Of a DNA stretch of 64,000 bases, positions 9,191 through 18,199 are shown piece after piece. This stretch comes from Streptomyces sp. NBC_00190 (lineage in GTDB: Bacteria > Actinomycetota > Actinomycetes > Streptomycetales > Streptomycetaceae). Numbering within the stretch: position 1 is the stretch's first letter; every line of letters starts with the position of its first letter. The DNA lies in NCBI RefSeq assembly GCF_036203305.1, contig NZ_CP108131.1:558001-622000 (forward strand). The letters run 5' to 3'. The notes under the pieces are model-generated. The model was not told where the DNA came from. It saw only the letters and a list, made by a program, of their open reading frames with translations, and ran no database searches. The translations under genes and the position numbers were made by a program.

Positions 9191-10423
9191 GTGACTCAGA
9201 TCGATTACCAGTCGTTGTTCGCGGCCACGCCAAGCCCGTATCTCGTGCTGGATCCCGACTTGATGATCGTCGATGTCAATGACGCCTACCTGAGGGCGAC
9301 CGCGCGGAGCCGGCAGGAGCTGGTCGGGCAGTACCTGTTCGATGCCTTCCCGGACAATCCGGGGGACCCCAAAGCGGACGGGGTACGGAACCTGGGGGCC
9401 TCGCTGCACCGGGTCATGCGGTCGAAGGATCCGGACACGATGGCGGTGCAGAAGTACGACATCCCCGTTGTGTCCCAGCCGGGGATGTTCGAGGAGCGGT
9501 GGTGGTCCCCGATCAACACCCCCGTGTTCGGGCCGGACGGGGACGTTGCGTGGATCATCCACAGGGTGGAGGACGTGACCGAGTTCGTCCTCTCCCGCCC
9601 TGGACAGTCACGGCACGGCGCGCTCGGTAGGCGGGAGGCGATGGAAGCCGAGCTGTACGCCCGGGCACGGGAGCTGCAACGGCTGAACGAGGAGCTGCGC
9701 CAGGCGCATTCCCGGGAACGCCAGGTCGCCGTGACGCTGCAGGAGGCGATGTTGCACTCGCCCGACCTGGAGCGGCACCGGAACGTTGCGGTGCGATATC
9801 TGCCCGCGGTCGGCTCGCTGAACGTGTGCGGCGACTGGTACGACGTGGTCGACCTGCCCGGTGACTGTTTCGCTGTCGCGGTCGGCGACGTCGTCGGCCA
9901 CGGCCTGGAGGCCGCTACCGTCATGGGTATGCTCCGCAGCGCACTGTCCGCTGCCGTCCGGGCCCTCCACGAGCCCGCCAGGTCGCTCGAAGTCCTCGGC
10001 CTGTACGCCCGGTCGGTCGAAGGGGCTCTGGCCACCACCGCCGTCAAGGCCGTGATCGACACCCGCCGCCGCCAGATCACCTACAGCAGCGCCGGCCATC
10101 CCCCGCCTCTCCTGCTGCACGCCGACGGCACGTGCGCGGTTCTGGACCAGGCGACGGACCCGCCCCTGGGTGCCCGCCCCGAACACGCCACCCGGCCCCA
10201 GGCCGCCCTTTCGTACGCTCCCGGCGACACCCTCGTGCTCTACACCGATGGGCTCATCGAACGTCGGGGCGAGGACATCGACGCCGGCCTGCACCGGTTG
10301 GCCGAGGCTCTGGCCGACTATGCCCGCCTCGATCCCGACGACCTCTCCGACGCCCTGCTGACCCGCCTCGAAGTGGCCCGCGGCGCCCACGACGACATCG
10401 CCTTGGTCGTCGTACGCCTATGA
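9191..10423 (+). CDS. PAS-SpoIIE (PP2C) phosphatase
   Basis: About 410 residues from the GTG at 9191, which has GAGG six bases upstream. An N-terminal PAS domain (about 5-125, starting LFAATPSPYLVLDPDLMIVDVNDAY) is followed by a coiled-coil-like linker (ERQRLNEEL-type, about 160-185) and a SpoIIE phosphatase domain (about 190-405) with CGDWYDVVDL, AVGDVVGHGLEAATVMG, LYTDGLIERRGEDID and a terminal HDDIALVVVRL. It should dephosphorylate an anti-sigma antagonist in the cytoplasm. It follows another SpoIIE gene by 174 bases, so the two may be related parts of one signalling set. Confidence 0.93.
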   Translation: MTQIDYQSLFAATPSPYLVLDPDLMIVDVNDAYLRATARSRQELVGQYLFDAFPDNPGDPKADGVRNLGASLHRVMRSKDPDTMAVQKYDIPVVSQPGMFEERWWSPINTPVFGPDGDVAWIIHRVEDVTEFVLSRPGQSRHGALGRREAMEAELYARARELQRLNEELRQAHSRERQVAVTLQEAMLHSPDLERHRNVAVRYLPAVGSLNVCGDWYDVVDLPGDCFAVAVGDVVGHGLEAATVMGMLRSALSAAVRALHEPARSLEVLGLYARSVEGALATTAVKAVIDTRRRQITYSSAGHPPPLLLHADGTCAVLDQATDPPLGARPEHATRPQAALSYAPGDTLVLYTDGLIERRGEDIDAGLHRLAEALADYARLDPDDLSDALLTRLEVARGAHDDIALVVVRL

Positions 10424-10493
10424 CCCCGCGGAGCGCAGCCCACCGACTCGTTCACGGCCGCCACCGAGTCCGGCGGACCCGGTCGGCGACGGG

Positions 10494-10952
10494 TCACGCC
10501 GGGTCGTGCTCGCGGGCGCGGGACGCCCGCGATCGGGCGTCCCTCCGCGCCGCCAGGATGACGAGGGCGCCGGAGATCATGCCCACGAAGTACGGAGACG
10601 GCACCAGCAGGACGCCGCCGACGAAACACCACGCCGCGATGCCCCAGCCGATCCCTGCGGGCACGGCCACCCCGCGTCCCGCCAGATGCCGTATCAGGCA
10701 GCCCAAGAGGATCAAGGGCACGGCAAAGCTTCCCGGACCGGCCCAGAAGGCGACGTGGCTCTGAAGGGACTCCACCGTCGGGTCCGCGCCGTTGCCGCCC
10801 GCCAGTTCCAGCGGGACGGCTGCCCATACCCCTCGGTCCACCCAGCCGGTGACGTCCGCCCAGGAGAACACGGTCAGCAACACCAGGTGACCTGTGCCCA
10901 GCAGCAGCATGATGCCGCTCGCCCAGCGCAGCAGTCGCTTACCGGACTCCAT
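10494..10952 (-). CDS. DUF6463-like membrane protein
   Basis: 152 residues with four predicted membrane helices (about 8-30, 50-62, 70-95, 100-140) and a basic C-terminal tail. The opening RLLRWASGIMLLLGTGHLVLLTVF is typical of the DUF6463 group of small actinobacterial membrane proteins, usually found under TetR control. The start is the ATG at 10952. The upstream region carries three TATACG half-sites in alternating orientation, so a TetR-type regulator encoded elsewhere may control it. Physiological role unknown. Confidence 0.75.
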   Translation of the reverse strand: MESGKRLLRWASGIMLLLGTGHLVLLTVFSWADVTGWVDRGVWAAVPLELAGGNGADPTVESLQSHVAFWAGPGSFAVPLILLGCLIRHLAGRGVAVPAGIGWGIAAWCFVGGVLLVPSPYFVGMISGALVILAARRDARSRASRAREHDPA

Positions 10953-11003
10953 CGTCAGCCCCGCCTTCTGTGTTGTGCCGTGCCACGCCTTGGCCTCTAG
11001 TTC

Positions 11004-11035
11004 TATACGCAACCGTATACTTCGATTTATACGGT
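11004..11035. promoter_or_regulatory. Composite inverted-repeat operator upstream of the DUF6463-like gene
   Basis: Three half-sites occur: TATACG (11004-11009), CGTATA (11014-11019) and TATACG (11028-11033). They make a 6+4+6 inverted repeat, and an 8+8+8 one, ACCGTATA / TATACGGT, at 11012-11035. The AT content stands out against the surrounding DNA. This is typical of a TetR-family operator over a promoter. Confidence 0.6.
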
Positions 11036-11202
11036 AGCGCACATCAGCATTTCCCAACACCCCGCCAGAACAGGCGAGAAGACGCGGTCCGCGCATGGGC
11101 GCGCAACGGGTCGGCGGGCGGCCGGGGATCCGGAACCCGATCCCATCGACACCCGCGGCCAATGAGGCCCGCCCCGGGCGCCGCGGGGCTACCGTCAGCT
11201 CC

Positions 11203-12018
11203 ATGGAGCGAACCCGAGCGGTCCTGATCGACATCGACGGCGTCCTCACCGTCTCCTGGAGGGCCCTGCCCGGGGCGGTGGCGGCCATGGAGCGACTGCG
11301 CGCCACCGGCCTCCACCTCGCGCTGGTCACCAACAACACTTCCCGGACCCGCGCCTCCATCGCGGCGCGCCTGTCCGAACTGGGCTTTCCCGTCGGCGCC
11401 GACGACGTTCTGACCGCGCCGGCCGCCACGGCCGCCTACCTGCGCGACCACTGCCCCGGCGCCCGCTGCCTGCTGCTCAACAGCGGCGACGTACGGGAGG
11501 ACCTGACGGGTGTCACCCTCGTCGGCGAGGGAGAGGAGGCGGACGTGGTCGTCCTGGGCGGCGCCGGCCCCGAGTTCGGTTACGAGGCCCTCAACCAGGT
11601 CTTCGGGCACCTGCAGCGCGGAGCCCGGCTCCTGTCCATGCACCGCAACCTGTACTGGCGCACCGAACGGGGACTCGACCTCGACACCGGAGCCTTCCTC
11701 GAAGGACTCGAGAAGGCGGCCCGCACCGAGGCGCAGGTGACGGGCAAGCCCGCGCCCGCGTTCTTCGCCAGCGCCCTGACCCACCTGGGCGCTGACGCCT
11801 CCGAAGCGCTGATGGTCGGCGACGACATCGAATCGGACGTCCTGGCCGCCCAACGCAACGGCATCACCGGGGTCCTGGTGAAGACAGGCAAGTACCTCCC
11901 CGAAACCCACCGGAGCGCCTCGGGAACCCCCGACCACGTCCTCGACTCCTTCGCCGGCCTGCCGGACCTGATCGCCGCCCACACCCCCGGCCCCCGCCCC
12001 GAACCCGGTGGCGCCTGA
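11203..12018 (+). CDS. HAD-IIA family hydrolase (NagD/LHPP-like)
   Basis: 271 residues from the ATG at 11203. The catalytic DxD motif is DIDGVLT (near residue 9), the second motif is NNTSRTRASI, and the C-terminal metal-binding motif is GDDIESDVLAAQRNG followed by VKTGKY. The C2A cap between the core motifs fits the NagD/pyridoxal phosphatase/LHPP group, which hydrolyses small phosphate esters. Substrate unknown. Its 3' end faces the truncated end of a PP2C pseudogene on the other strand; that frame continues open in antisense across this gene, which is coincidental. Confidence 0.9.
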   Translation: MERTRAVLIDIDGVLTVSWRALPGAVAAMERLRATGLHLALVTNNTSRTRASIAARLSELGFPVGADDVLTAPAATAAYLRDHCPGARCLLLNSGDVREDLTGVTLVGEGEEADVVVLGGAGPEFGYEALNQVFGHLQRGARLLSMHRNLYWRTERGLDLDTGAFLEGLEKAARTEAQVTGKPAPAFFASALTHLGADASEALMVGDDIESDVLAAQRNGITGVLVKTGKYLPETHRSASGTPDHVLDSFAGLPDLIAAHTPGPRPEPGGA

Positions 12019-13384
12019 GCGATGCGGCGAGGCCTCGGCCACACGGGCTCCCGGTACACGTGACGCAGGTCCATTCCCAGGGGCGGGCCCGCATCGCACG
12101 GCAGGCGGCGGACCGACCCGTCCGGCCGGAGCAGCAGGGCCGGCGGGTGCCCGGCCAGGGCGATGCGGCAGCGTCCGGTGCCGCCGTCGTAGACGACACA
12201 GGCACAGGTCGCGGCGAGTTCGCCGTCGCTGCTGGTGAACAGCGCGTCCAGGCGGGTCAGCAAGGGGCCGGGCGGCATGCCCACGGACAGCAGTGCGTGT
12301 ACCGAGGCTCGGTACCGGCCCATGGCCGCGGCGGCGACTCCGTGGCCCATGACGTCGCCAATGCCCAGTCCGATCCTGCCGCCGGGGAGGGCGACCGCGT
12401 CGTACCAGTCGCCTCCGGCCAGGTTGTCGTCCTCAGCTGGGTGGTAGCGGTAGGCGAGCTGGAACCAGTTGGCCGATGGCAGGCATGCGGGCAGCAGGTG
12501 GCGCTGGAGGGCGAGGGCGGCGAGCCGTTCGCGCCGGTATCGCAGCGCGTTGTCGATGGCAGTGGCCGTGCGGGCCGCGATCTCGCGCGCCAGGAGGACG
12601 GCGTCACTGCTGAAGGGGCCTGCCTGCCGCAGGAAAGTGACAGCTCCGAGCAGCCTTCCGACGGCGGTCAGCGGTACCGCGAGGCCGTACCGCGCTGTGA
12701 CGTCCGCCCTGTCTCCCCCCTCAGACTCGAAGGCGACGGGCTGGGCCGAGTTGAGGCACGCGGCGACCGCCGGGAGCGCCGGGCGTGGCAAAGGCAGTGC
12801 GTCCTCGGTCCGGGGCCTCGGCTCCTGCGGGCGAAGGGTCAGACGATGTACGAGGCAGTCCGGTGGCGGGTAGGCGGGTTCACCGGCCGCACGGCCTTCG
12901 GTGTCGGCGGTATCAGTGACCGGCTTCACCGCTCTCGCCAGCAGATCTACCGTGACGGTGTCGGCGACTTCGCGGCGATGGCGAGCACCCCCGTGCCTCC
13001 CGACAGTGGAACCGCCACCGGCTGCCAGCTGACGCTGCGGCAGGTACCGTCACGGAGGCGAAGCCAGTCGGTACGCACCGAGCCGGCGCTGCGCAGTACC
13101 GCGCGGACGAACCCCTTTCCCCGAAACCCCGTGGCGTCCCCGAGCAGAGCCGCATCCCGGCCGATGATCTCCGCATCCCGATAGCCGGTCAGGGCCTCTG
13201 CGGCCTCGCTCCACTCCTGAACGCGCCCCTCGGGATCGATGAGCGCGGTGGCCGCCGGGACGGTCTTCAGCCGCTGCAGCGATACCGCACCAGACAGCGG
13301 TACACCCTGCCCGCCCGGCTCACCATCCGCAGATGCAGAGCCCATCTCACTCACCACCCGGCCGGAACACCGTGCCTCCGTCAC
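12019..13384 (-). pseudogene. PAS-GAF-SpoIIE phosphatase, frameshifted and C-terminally truncated
   Basis: Two minus-strand frames together spell one PP2C phosphatase. The first (13384-12947) encodes a PAS domain (ALIDPEGRVQEWSEAAEALTG) and stops. The adjacent frame picks up at VADTVTVDLLARA, which is GAF-like, and runs through GGDWYDAVALPGG and GIGDVMGHGVAAAAMG. After GPPLGMDLRHVYREPVW the homology stops: the usual YTDG and DDIA motifs are missing, and the frame continues as nonsense antisense to the HAD gene. A frameshift near 12960-12990 and loss of about 80 C-terminal residues would remove two metal ligands, so it is very likely inactive. Confidence 0.8.
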
Positions 13385-13619
13385 AAGCCGCCTGGCCGAG
13401 GACAGCAGCGGCGGATGCGATTACACCGATGAGCCGGCCGGACCGAACGGCGGGCGGCACCTCGTGCAAGGCAGTACGGGCCTCGGCGAACGTGGTCGTC
13501 ATCACGGACTGCCCAACGACGCCGGGCGGCACTCGGTACGGGCACGGGCGCGGTGGGAGCGCGGGCCGCCTGTCGCGGCCCGACCGGGACGATCACCATG
13601 TCCCGCCGAGTCCGTCGAG

Positions 13620-14168
13620 CTACTCGGCCTGAAACGCGTCTGCAGGGACCTCGAAGACGATCGCGATCCCGTCACGCTCGTTCCCCCGCTCGCCGACGCG
13701 GGTGAAACCGAAGCCCGCGATGGTGGCCAGGGAGGCGGTGTTGTCAGAGCTGATCGTGGCCCGCACGGTCCTGACACCGGGTTCGGCGGCGGCCCTGGCG
13801 AGCAGCGCCGTCAACATGGCGCGGGCATAGCCCTGGCGGCGGTACCCGGGCACGACGGTGTAGCCGACCTCGACCACCCCGGCCTCGTCCGGCGGCCCGT
13901 GGTACCCGGCGTCGCCGACGACGGCCCCGTCCGGCTCGGACACCACGGCCCGCGTGATCCACGGCGCGGCGGACGGGTCCTCGGCGAGCTGGTCAGCGCG
14001 ATAGCCGAAGATCCAGCGGGCCCGGTCGCAGACGAAGTGTTCGTCAAGGGCGACCCCGGCCTCGGCGCTGCCGCCGGCGAGGTCACCGTCGGCAAGCGCC
14101 CGCAGCGCTTTTGCGCTGAGCTCGACGAAGCGGACGCGCTTGGGAATGGAGAGAAGTTCGTTGTTCAT
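13620..14168 (-). CDS. GNAT family N-acetyltransferase
   Basis: 182 residues starting MNNELLSIPKRVRFVEL. The acetyl-CoA binding motif A is VVEVGYTVVPGYRRQGYARAML, with the Q/R-x-x-G-x-A core RRQGYA at about residues 113-118, and motif B is DNTASLATIAGFGFTRVGE. The pattern matches the RimJ/RimL-like side of the family, which acetylates alpha-amino groups of proteins or small amines. No partner gene reveals the substrate. The frame continues upstream but lacks conservation there, so the ATG at 14168 is preferred. Confidence 0.9.
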   Translation of the reverse strand: MNNELLSIPKRVRFVELSAKALRALADGDLAGGSAEAGVALDEHFVCDRARWIFGYRADQLAEDPSAAPWITRAVVSEPDGAVVGDAGYHGPPDEAGVVEVGYTVVPGYRRQGYARAMLTALLARAAAEPGVRTVRATISSDNTASLATIAGFGFTRVGERGNERDGIAIVFEVPADAFQAE

Positions 14169-14328
14169 CGCGGAGATGCTCACCCAGTTCAGGAGGGCTG
14201 TCCATCGCTTTACGGCTGCTCCGTCGATCTGGGAGTCCGCAGATCGGCGGTTCGTCCGCTGTGGCGGGGTGGTGGCCCGGGGCACCCCACGTCGGCCGCC
14301 GTACGCGGGACTGACGTAGCGTTCGGGC

Positions 14329-15159
14329 ATGAACATGCCGCCGCCGCCCCAGCAGCCCCCCGGCCCGTACGGGCCCCCGCAGCCCCCGTACGCCGGACAG
14401 CAGTACACCGCGCAGCCGTCGCACCAGCAGCCGTTCGCGGGGCAGCCGTACCCGCCGCAGCCGTACCCCGGTCAAGGAGCGTGGGGGCAGCCCCCGATGG
14501 GCCCGCCGCGCAAGAAGCGCACCGGCATGGTGATCGGGATCGTCGCGGCTTCGCTGGTGGCGCTCGGCGCCCTCGGTTTCGGGGTGAACCTGCTGAACGA
14601 GGCCGGATCCGTTGCGAGCGGAGCCGGCTTCCCCGAGGCCAAGTACCGGCTCACCGTTCCCCAGACCTTGCTGGACGGCAAGTACCAGCTGGTACAGGAC
14701 CTGTCGGACACCGAGGGCAAGCAAGCCCTGCAAGGCAGTTACGACTCGAAGATCCGCAATCCGAAGCCGGCCGTCGGCCAGTACACCTCCGACTCTGCGA
14801 AGGGCGTGAGTGCCCTGGTCATCTCGGGGATGTACGGCCAGTTCAAGGACCCCGAGGGCGCCCGCAAGAAAATGCTGGGCGGCGCGGCGGACGCAGAAGG
14901 TGCGACCCTGGCGGTCCCCGCCAAAGACATCACGCCCGCCGGTTCCGACGTCACCCTGTCGTGTCAGGTGCTGACCGCTAGGCAGGGCGGTGTCGAGAGC
15001 ACCCTGCCGATGTGTGCCTGGGCGGACGAGAACACCGGCGCCTCGGTCGCCTTCGTCACCCCGGAAACCGCGCAGCAGAGGCCCGGCTCCATCGACCTCG
15101 CCAAGGTCGCCGAGACCACCCTCAAGGTGCGTGCCGAGTCCCGGCAACCGGTCGGCTGA
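14329..15159 (+). CDS. Proline/tyrosine-rich membrane-anchored hypothetical protein
   Basis: 276 residues. The first 60 are a PPQQP/PYPPQPY-rich cytoplasmic tail, followed by a single membrane helix (about 65-90, MVIGIVAASLVALGALGFGVNLL) and an outer domain of about 180 residues with two cysteines (CQVLTARQGG and MCAWADE) that may form a disulphide. This architecture is common in Streptomyces and often near kinase or secretion genes; the outer domain resembles those of hypothetical lipoprotein-like proteins. No enzyme motif is seen. It is divergent from the GNAT gene. Confidence 0.75.
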   Translation: MNMPPPPQQPPGPYGPPQPPYAGQQYTAQPSHQQPFAGQPYPPQPYPGQGAWGQPPMGPPRKKRTGMVIGIVAASLVALGALGFGVNLLNEAGSVASGAGFPEAKYRLTVPQTLLDGKYQLVQDLSDTEGKQALQGSYDSKIRNPKPAVGQYTSDSAKGVSALVISGMYGQFKDPEGARKKMLGGAADAEGATLAVPAKDITPAGSDVTLSCQVLTARQGGVESTLPMCAWADENTGASVAFVTPETAQQRPGSIDLAKVAETTLKVRAESRQPVG

Positions 15160-15186
15160 CCGGCGTCCCACGACAGTGCAGGTCAG

Positions 15187-15600
15187 TCAGGGCATCTCAT
15201 CGGGGTCGCAGCTGGCCCGGCGCAGCCCGATCGTGCGCAGGGCCCGCGTCAGGGCCTCGGAGTCTCCCTCGCGCACGACGTGGACGGCTCCCTCGACCGC
15301 GAGGCCGGACAGGGCACGGGACACCCGGGCGGCTGCCGTCCGCAACACCACTCCGCTCGGAGGGTCCAGGCCACGCACCCCGTGGAACACGCGGAAGACG
15401 TCCGGATCCGTGTCGATGCTGTCGAGCCCGGCAGGCAGGGACAGGACGGTGATATCGGGGAGGAGGACGCGGGCGTGGGCGAGAGCGACGGCGGGATCTT
15501 GGGCATGCGACACGACCCGGAAGTGCGGGTTGCGCTGGATACCCGAGCGCAGCAGTTCCAGGAGCTCTCCCTCGGGCACGCCGACCACCAAGACCGTCAT
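15187..15600 (-). CDS. Receiver-like hypothetical protein
   Basis: 137 residues when started at the ATG at 15600, which has GGAG six bases upstream. It begins MTVLVVGVPEGELLELLRSG and has the alternating beta/alpha pattern of a response-regulator receiver (DPAVALAHARVLLPDITVLSLP, then VHVVREGDSEALTRALR), but the acidic pocket at the N-terminus and the usual conserved Lys are not clear. It may be a pseudo-receiver that does not accept phosphate. No output domain is attached, and no kinase is adjacent. Confidence 0.65.
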   Translation of the reverse strand: MTVLVVGVPEGELLELLRSGIQRNPHFRVVSHAQDPAVALAHARVLLPDITVLSLPAGLDSIDTDPDVFRVFHGVRGLDPPSGVVLRTAAARVSRALSGLAVEGAVHVVREGDSEALTRALRTIGLRRASCDPDEMP

Positions 15601-15774
15601 CACCTGCTCCATCCTGCGCTCCCGCACGTCACGAGGCGACTCGGGGCATGGAGACCGGAAGGTTCGCGCACATCCGATGTGACCGTCGCGTGCCGGGCAG
15701 TGCCATGACCGGGAACGTTCACCAGGTGATCGGGTTGATGTCGGCCGCCGCTGAGAGGGTGCAAGGATGTGTGC

Positions 15775-16116
15775 ATGTCGATCACTTCAGTGACCTTGCG
15801 CCGACGCGTGGATGACCTCGAAGCGGCTGTGCCCTTCTACGAGAAGCTGACGGGAGAAACCGCCAACAGGTTTCAATTCGCGGGCCTGGAACTGGCCGCT
15901 GTCGGCCCCTTCCTGCTTTTCAGCGGGCCGGAAGAGGCAGCAGTGCGGTTCGCAGGAGTGGCTGCGACGCTGTCGGTGCCGGACCTTAACCAGGCCATAT
16001 CCGGGGCCGTGGCAGCCGGGGCCGCCCTGATCGCTCCTCCGCAGCCCACCCCGAACGGACACCGTGCCGTGCTGCGTCATCCGGACGGCGGCGTCTACGA
16101 GTACGTCAGCGGCTGA
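15775..16116 (+). CDS. VOC (glyoxalase/bleomycin-resistance fold) protein
   Basis: 113 residues from the ATG at 15775, seven bases after AAGGA; a GTG six bases upstream is less likely. One VOC module: VDDLEAAVPFYEKLTGE opens the first beta-alpha unit and HPDGGVYEYVSG closes the second, with a Glu in the usual metal position. Single-module members act as dimers in metal-dependent enzymes or as binding proteins. Substrate unknown. A strong hairpin lies 87 bases downstream. Confidence 0.85.
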   Translation: MSITSVTLRRRVDDLEAAVPFYEKLTGETANRFQFAGLELAAVGPFLLFSGPEEAAVRFAGVAATLSVPDLNQAISGAVAAGAALIAPPQPTPNGHRAVLRHPDGGVYEYVSG

Positions 16117-16202
16117 GGGAAGGACAAGAACAGCCGCTTGCGCACCCCAGCCCGGGTCGACGAGCCCGCCGAGGCCGGCTGACCGGCAGAGCCCTTCCGG
16201 AC

Positions 16203-16230
16203 GGACCGCCGCCCTCCGTGACGGCGGTCC
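16203..16230. terminator. Perfect 9-bp hairpin, terminator of the VOC gene
   Basis: GGACCGCCG (16203-16211) and CGGCGGTCC (16222-16230) are perfect complements with a 10-base loop, positioned between the VOC stop codon and the metallophosphoesterase start. Confidence 0.65.
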
Positions 16231-16312
16231 GACACCGCTACACAACTAGGCGGCTACGCAGCTACGCGGGAAGCGAACAGCTCCATCTCCAGCCGGCCGT
16301 CATTCCACAGTA

Positions 16313-17080
16313 GTGACCATGCTGAGCCACGTAGCCATCCTCTCTGACATCCACGGAGTCCTGCCCGCTCTCGAAGCAGTGCTCGACGAGCCAGAAGTAC
16401 GCGCCGCGGACCGCATCGTGCTCACCGGCGACATCGCAGCCGGCCCACAGCCGACCCAGGTCCTGGACTTGCTGGCCGGGCTCGGAGACCGCGTCATCTG
16501 GATCAGCGGCAACGCCGATCGCGAACTGCTCGAATACCGCCGCGGCCAACGTGACGCCATCCCAGACCCCATCGCGCCCTGGGCCGCAGAGCAGCTACGC
16601 GGGGACCACCTCGACCTGCTCGCCCGCTTGCCGAAATCACTCACCCTGACCCTGCGGGGCATGGGGAAGGTCTTGTTCTGCCACGCCACCCCTCGGGACG
16701 ACGAGGAAGTCGTCCTCGTCGACTCCCGCCTCGACCGCTGGCAGGAAGTGTTCGGCGCCCTCGACGCCGACGTCCGTACCGTCGTCCTCGGGCACACCCA
16801 CATGCCTTTCGTCCGCCTCGCCCATGGCCGGCTCGTCATCAACCCCGGCAGCGTGGGTATGCCCTACGGGCGGACCGGAGCCCACTGGGCACTCCTGGGT
16901 CCGGGCGTCGAACTACGCACCACGAACTTCGACATCGAGGCCGCCATCACCCAAGTCACCCAGGACTCGTCGTACCCGGAAATCACCGAGTGGGCCGACT
17001 ATTTCCTTCGAGCCCAGGCAACCGATGCGGCCGCCCTCGCGGCCTTCGGCCCTCAGGACGGACGCCGTATCGACCCGTGA
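16313..17080 (+). CDS. Metallophosphoesterase (YfcE-like)
   Basis: 255 residues, or 253 if the ATG at 16319 is used. It carries the complete calcineurin-like metal motif set: LSDIHG (about 11), GDIAAGP (about 41), GNADRE (about 65), CHATP (about 122) and GHTHMPF (about 160), then NPGSVGMP. These ligate two metals for hydrolysis of phosphodiesters or phosphomonoesters. Single gene with no clear operon partner. Confidence 0.93.
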   Translation: MTMLSHVAILSDIHGVLPALEAVLDEPEVRAADRIVLTGDIAAGPQPTQVLDLLAGLGDRVIWISGNADRELLEYRRGQRDAIPDPIAPWAAEQLRGDHLDLLARLPKSLTLTLRGMGKVLFCHATPRDDEEVVLVDSRLDRWQEVFGALDADVRTVVLGHTHMPFVRLAHGRLVINPGSVGMPYGRTGAHWALLGPGVELRTTNFDIEAAITQVTQDSSYPEITEWADYFLRAQATDAAALAAFGPQDGRRIDP

Positions 17081-17130
17081 CGACTCCGTGATCGATGTCG
17101 ACACGACTCCCCCGTTGCCGATCCTGGCAC

Positions 17131-17463
17131 TCAGGCAGTGCACGCAGTCGCGGCGGGACGCTGGCCTGCGGTGAACACAGCCGACGGGACACCCATGAAG
17201 TGGCGGAACTCGGCCGTCATGTGGGACTGATCGTAGTAACCCGCCGTCGCGGCGATCTCCGACCACCGGCCGGCATCAGCCGCCAGGACGGTGCGAACGC
17301 GGCCGATGCGTGCGAATTGTTTGGGGGACAAGCCGGTGCCGTCGGTAAACAGGGTGTTCAGGTGGCGCTCGCTGATGTACAACCCGGCTGCGGTCAAGGC
17401 GACCGTAGCGCCGCCAAGTAGGCGCTCCCCCCGCCGAGCTTCGCCTCGACCTTCCTGCGGCAA
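17131..17463 (-). pseudogene. AraC-family regulator, C-terminal DNA-binding fragment
   Basis: A 110-codon frame whose C-terminal 80 residues match the second half of an AraC HTH domain: SERHLNTLFTDGTGLSPKQFARIGRVRTVL, then WSEIAATAGYYDQSHMTAEFRHFMGV. The ligand-binding part and the first helix-turn-helix are missing: the upstream residues are an arginine-rich run without homology. It is therefore the remnant of a roughly 270-residue regulator. Confidence 0.75.
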
Positions 17464-17515
17464 TCCTGGAGCGCGTGCTGGACCGGCCGGTCAAGCCACG
17501 GACCCACATGCGCTC

Positions 17516-17674
17516 GACCAGTTGCCGGCCGGGATGACCACGGGCATCGGCTGGGCGCGCGCCGACGGTGCGGCCTACGTCACCGACCACGTGCCGCGGG
17601 TACTCGGCCGACCGGCGGGCACGTTCGAGCAGTGGGCGCGCGACCACCGGGAGGCCTTCGCTGCAATGCCGTAA
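17516..17674 (+). pseudogene. C-terminal scrap of an NmrA-type NAD(P)-binding protein
   Basis: On the plus strand the frame DQLPAGMTTGIGWARADGAA followed by VTDHVPRVLGRPAGTFEQWARDHREAF resembles the last 50 residues of NmrA/NAD(P)H-binding family proteins, which end in a GR-x-x-x-TF-x-x-WA pattern. No Rossmann-fold portion is present upstream, where the AraC fragment lies instead on the other strand. The two remnants may be scraps of a regulator/reductase pair. Assignment is by pattern only. Confidence 0.5.
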
Positions 17675-17867
17675 CCCGCCGCCGCCGACGGCCGCTGGGC
17701 CTGGTGGCCCGGCGCCGAAACGGCGGACAACTACGGCGTCTCGCGGGCCTTCCACATCGGCTGTCCGGCATTGGAGTGAAGCGCCGTTTCTCGTGGCTTT
17801 CGCGTGATGTTAGCCGGATGACGCGCCCCTTCCCCGACGCGTCATCCGGAAATCCTTAGGAGTAGTC

Positions 17868-18113
17868 ATGCGTATGCGCTCTGCCCTGACCGCCTCTGTC
17901 CTGGCCGCGGGCATCCTGCTGGGCGGCGCGGGCGCGGCCCTGGCCAACGACGGAGGCGAGAACGAATACTTCTCCGCTGGCCACACCGCCTTCGCGTCCA
18001 CCTGCTCGTCGGCCGCCGCCATCCCGGCCGCGTTCGGTCCCATCTGGACCTCGAGCTGCTCGAAGGAAGCCGAGAAGGAGTGGGCGGAGGCCGCTCACTC
18101 CGCCGGCCACTGA
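17868..18113 (+). CDS. Small secreted protein
   Basis: 81 residues with a classic Sec signal peptide: MRMRSA, a hydrophobic core (about 7-24) and an AXA-type cleavage site near ALA-ND (residues 24-27). The mature part is about 55 residues with two Cys (TCSS and SSCS), which may form a disulphide, and an acidic/His-rich tail. AGGAG lies six bases before the ATG. Small extracellular proteins of this size are common in Streptomyces and unassigned in function. A strong hairpin follows the stop. Confidence 0.8.
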   Translation: MRMRSALTASVLAAGILLGGAGAALANDGGENEYFSAGHTAFASTCSSAAAIPAAFGPIWTSSCSKEAEKEWAEAAHSAGH

Positions 18114-18124
18114 CCCGCTGACGG

Positions 18125-18168
18125 CGGCGCAGGGGCGGTCGAAGGTCACGCCGACTGCCCCTGCGCCG
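18125..18168. terminator. Perfect 12-bp hairpin, terminator of the small secreted protein gene
   Basis: A 12-base arm at 18125-18136 pairs exactly with 18157-18168 across a 20-base loop, beginning 11 bases after the stop codon. Confidence 0.65.
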
Positions 18169-18199
18169 TTCGGGTCCGCCACTGCCCGGGAGGAAGTGC

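Noticed and set aside
11580..12018. Extension of the PP2C pseudogene frame antisense to the HAD gene
   Set aside because: No homology to PP2C; Ser/Arg-rich antisense sequence only.
13347..13532. 61-codon minus-strand frame upstream of the PP2C pseudogene
   Set aside because: Helical-looking sequence but no ribosome site or family match, and it overlaps the pseudogene start.
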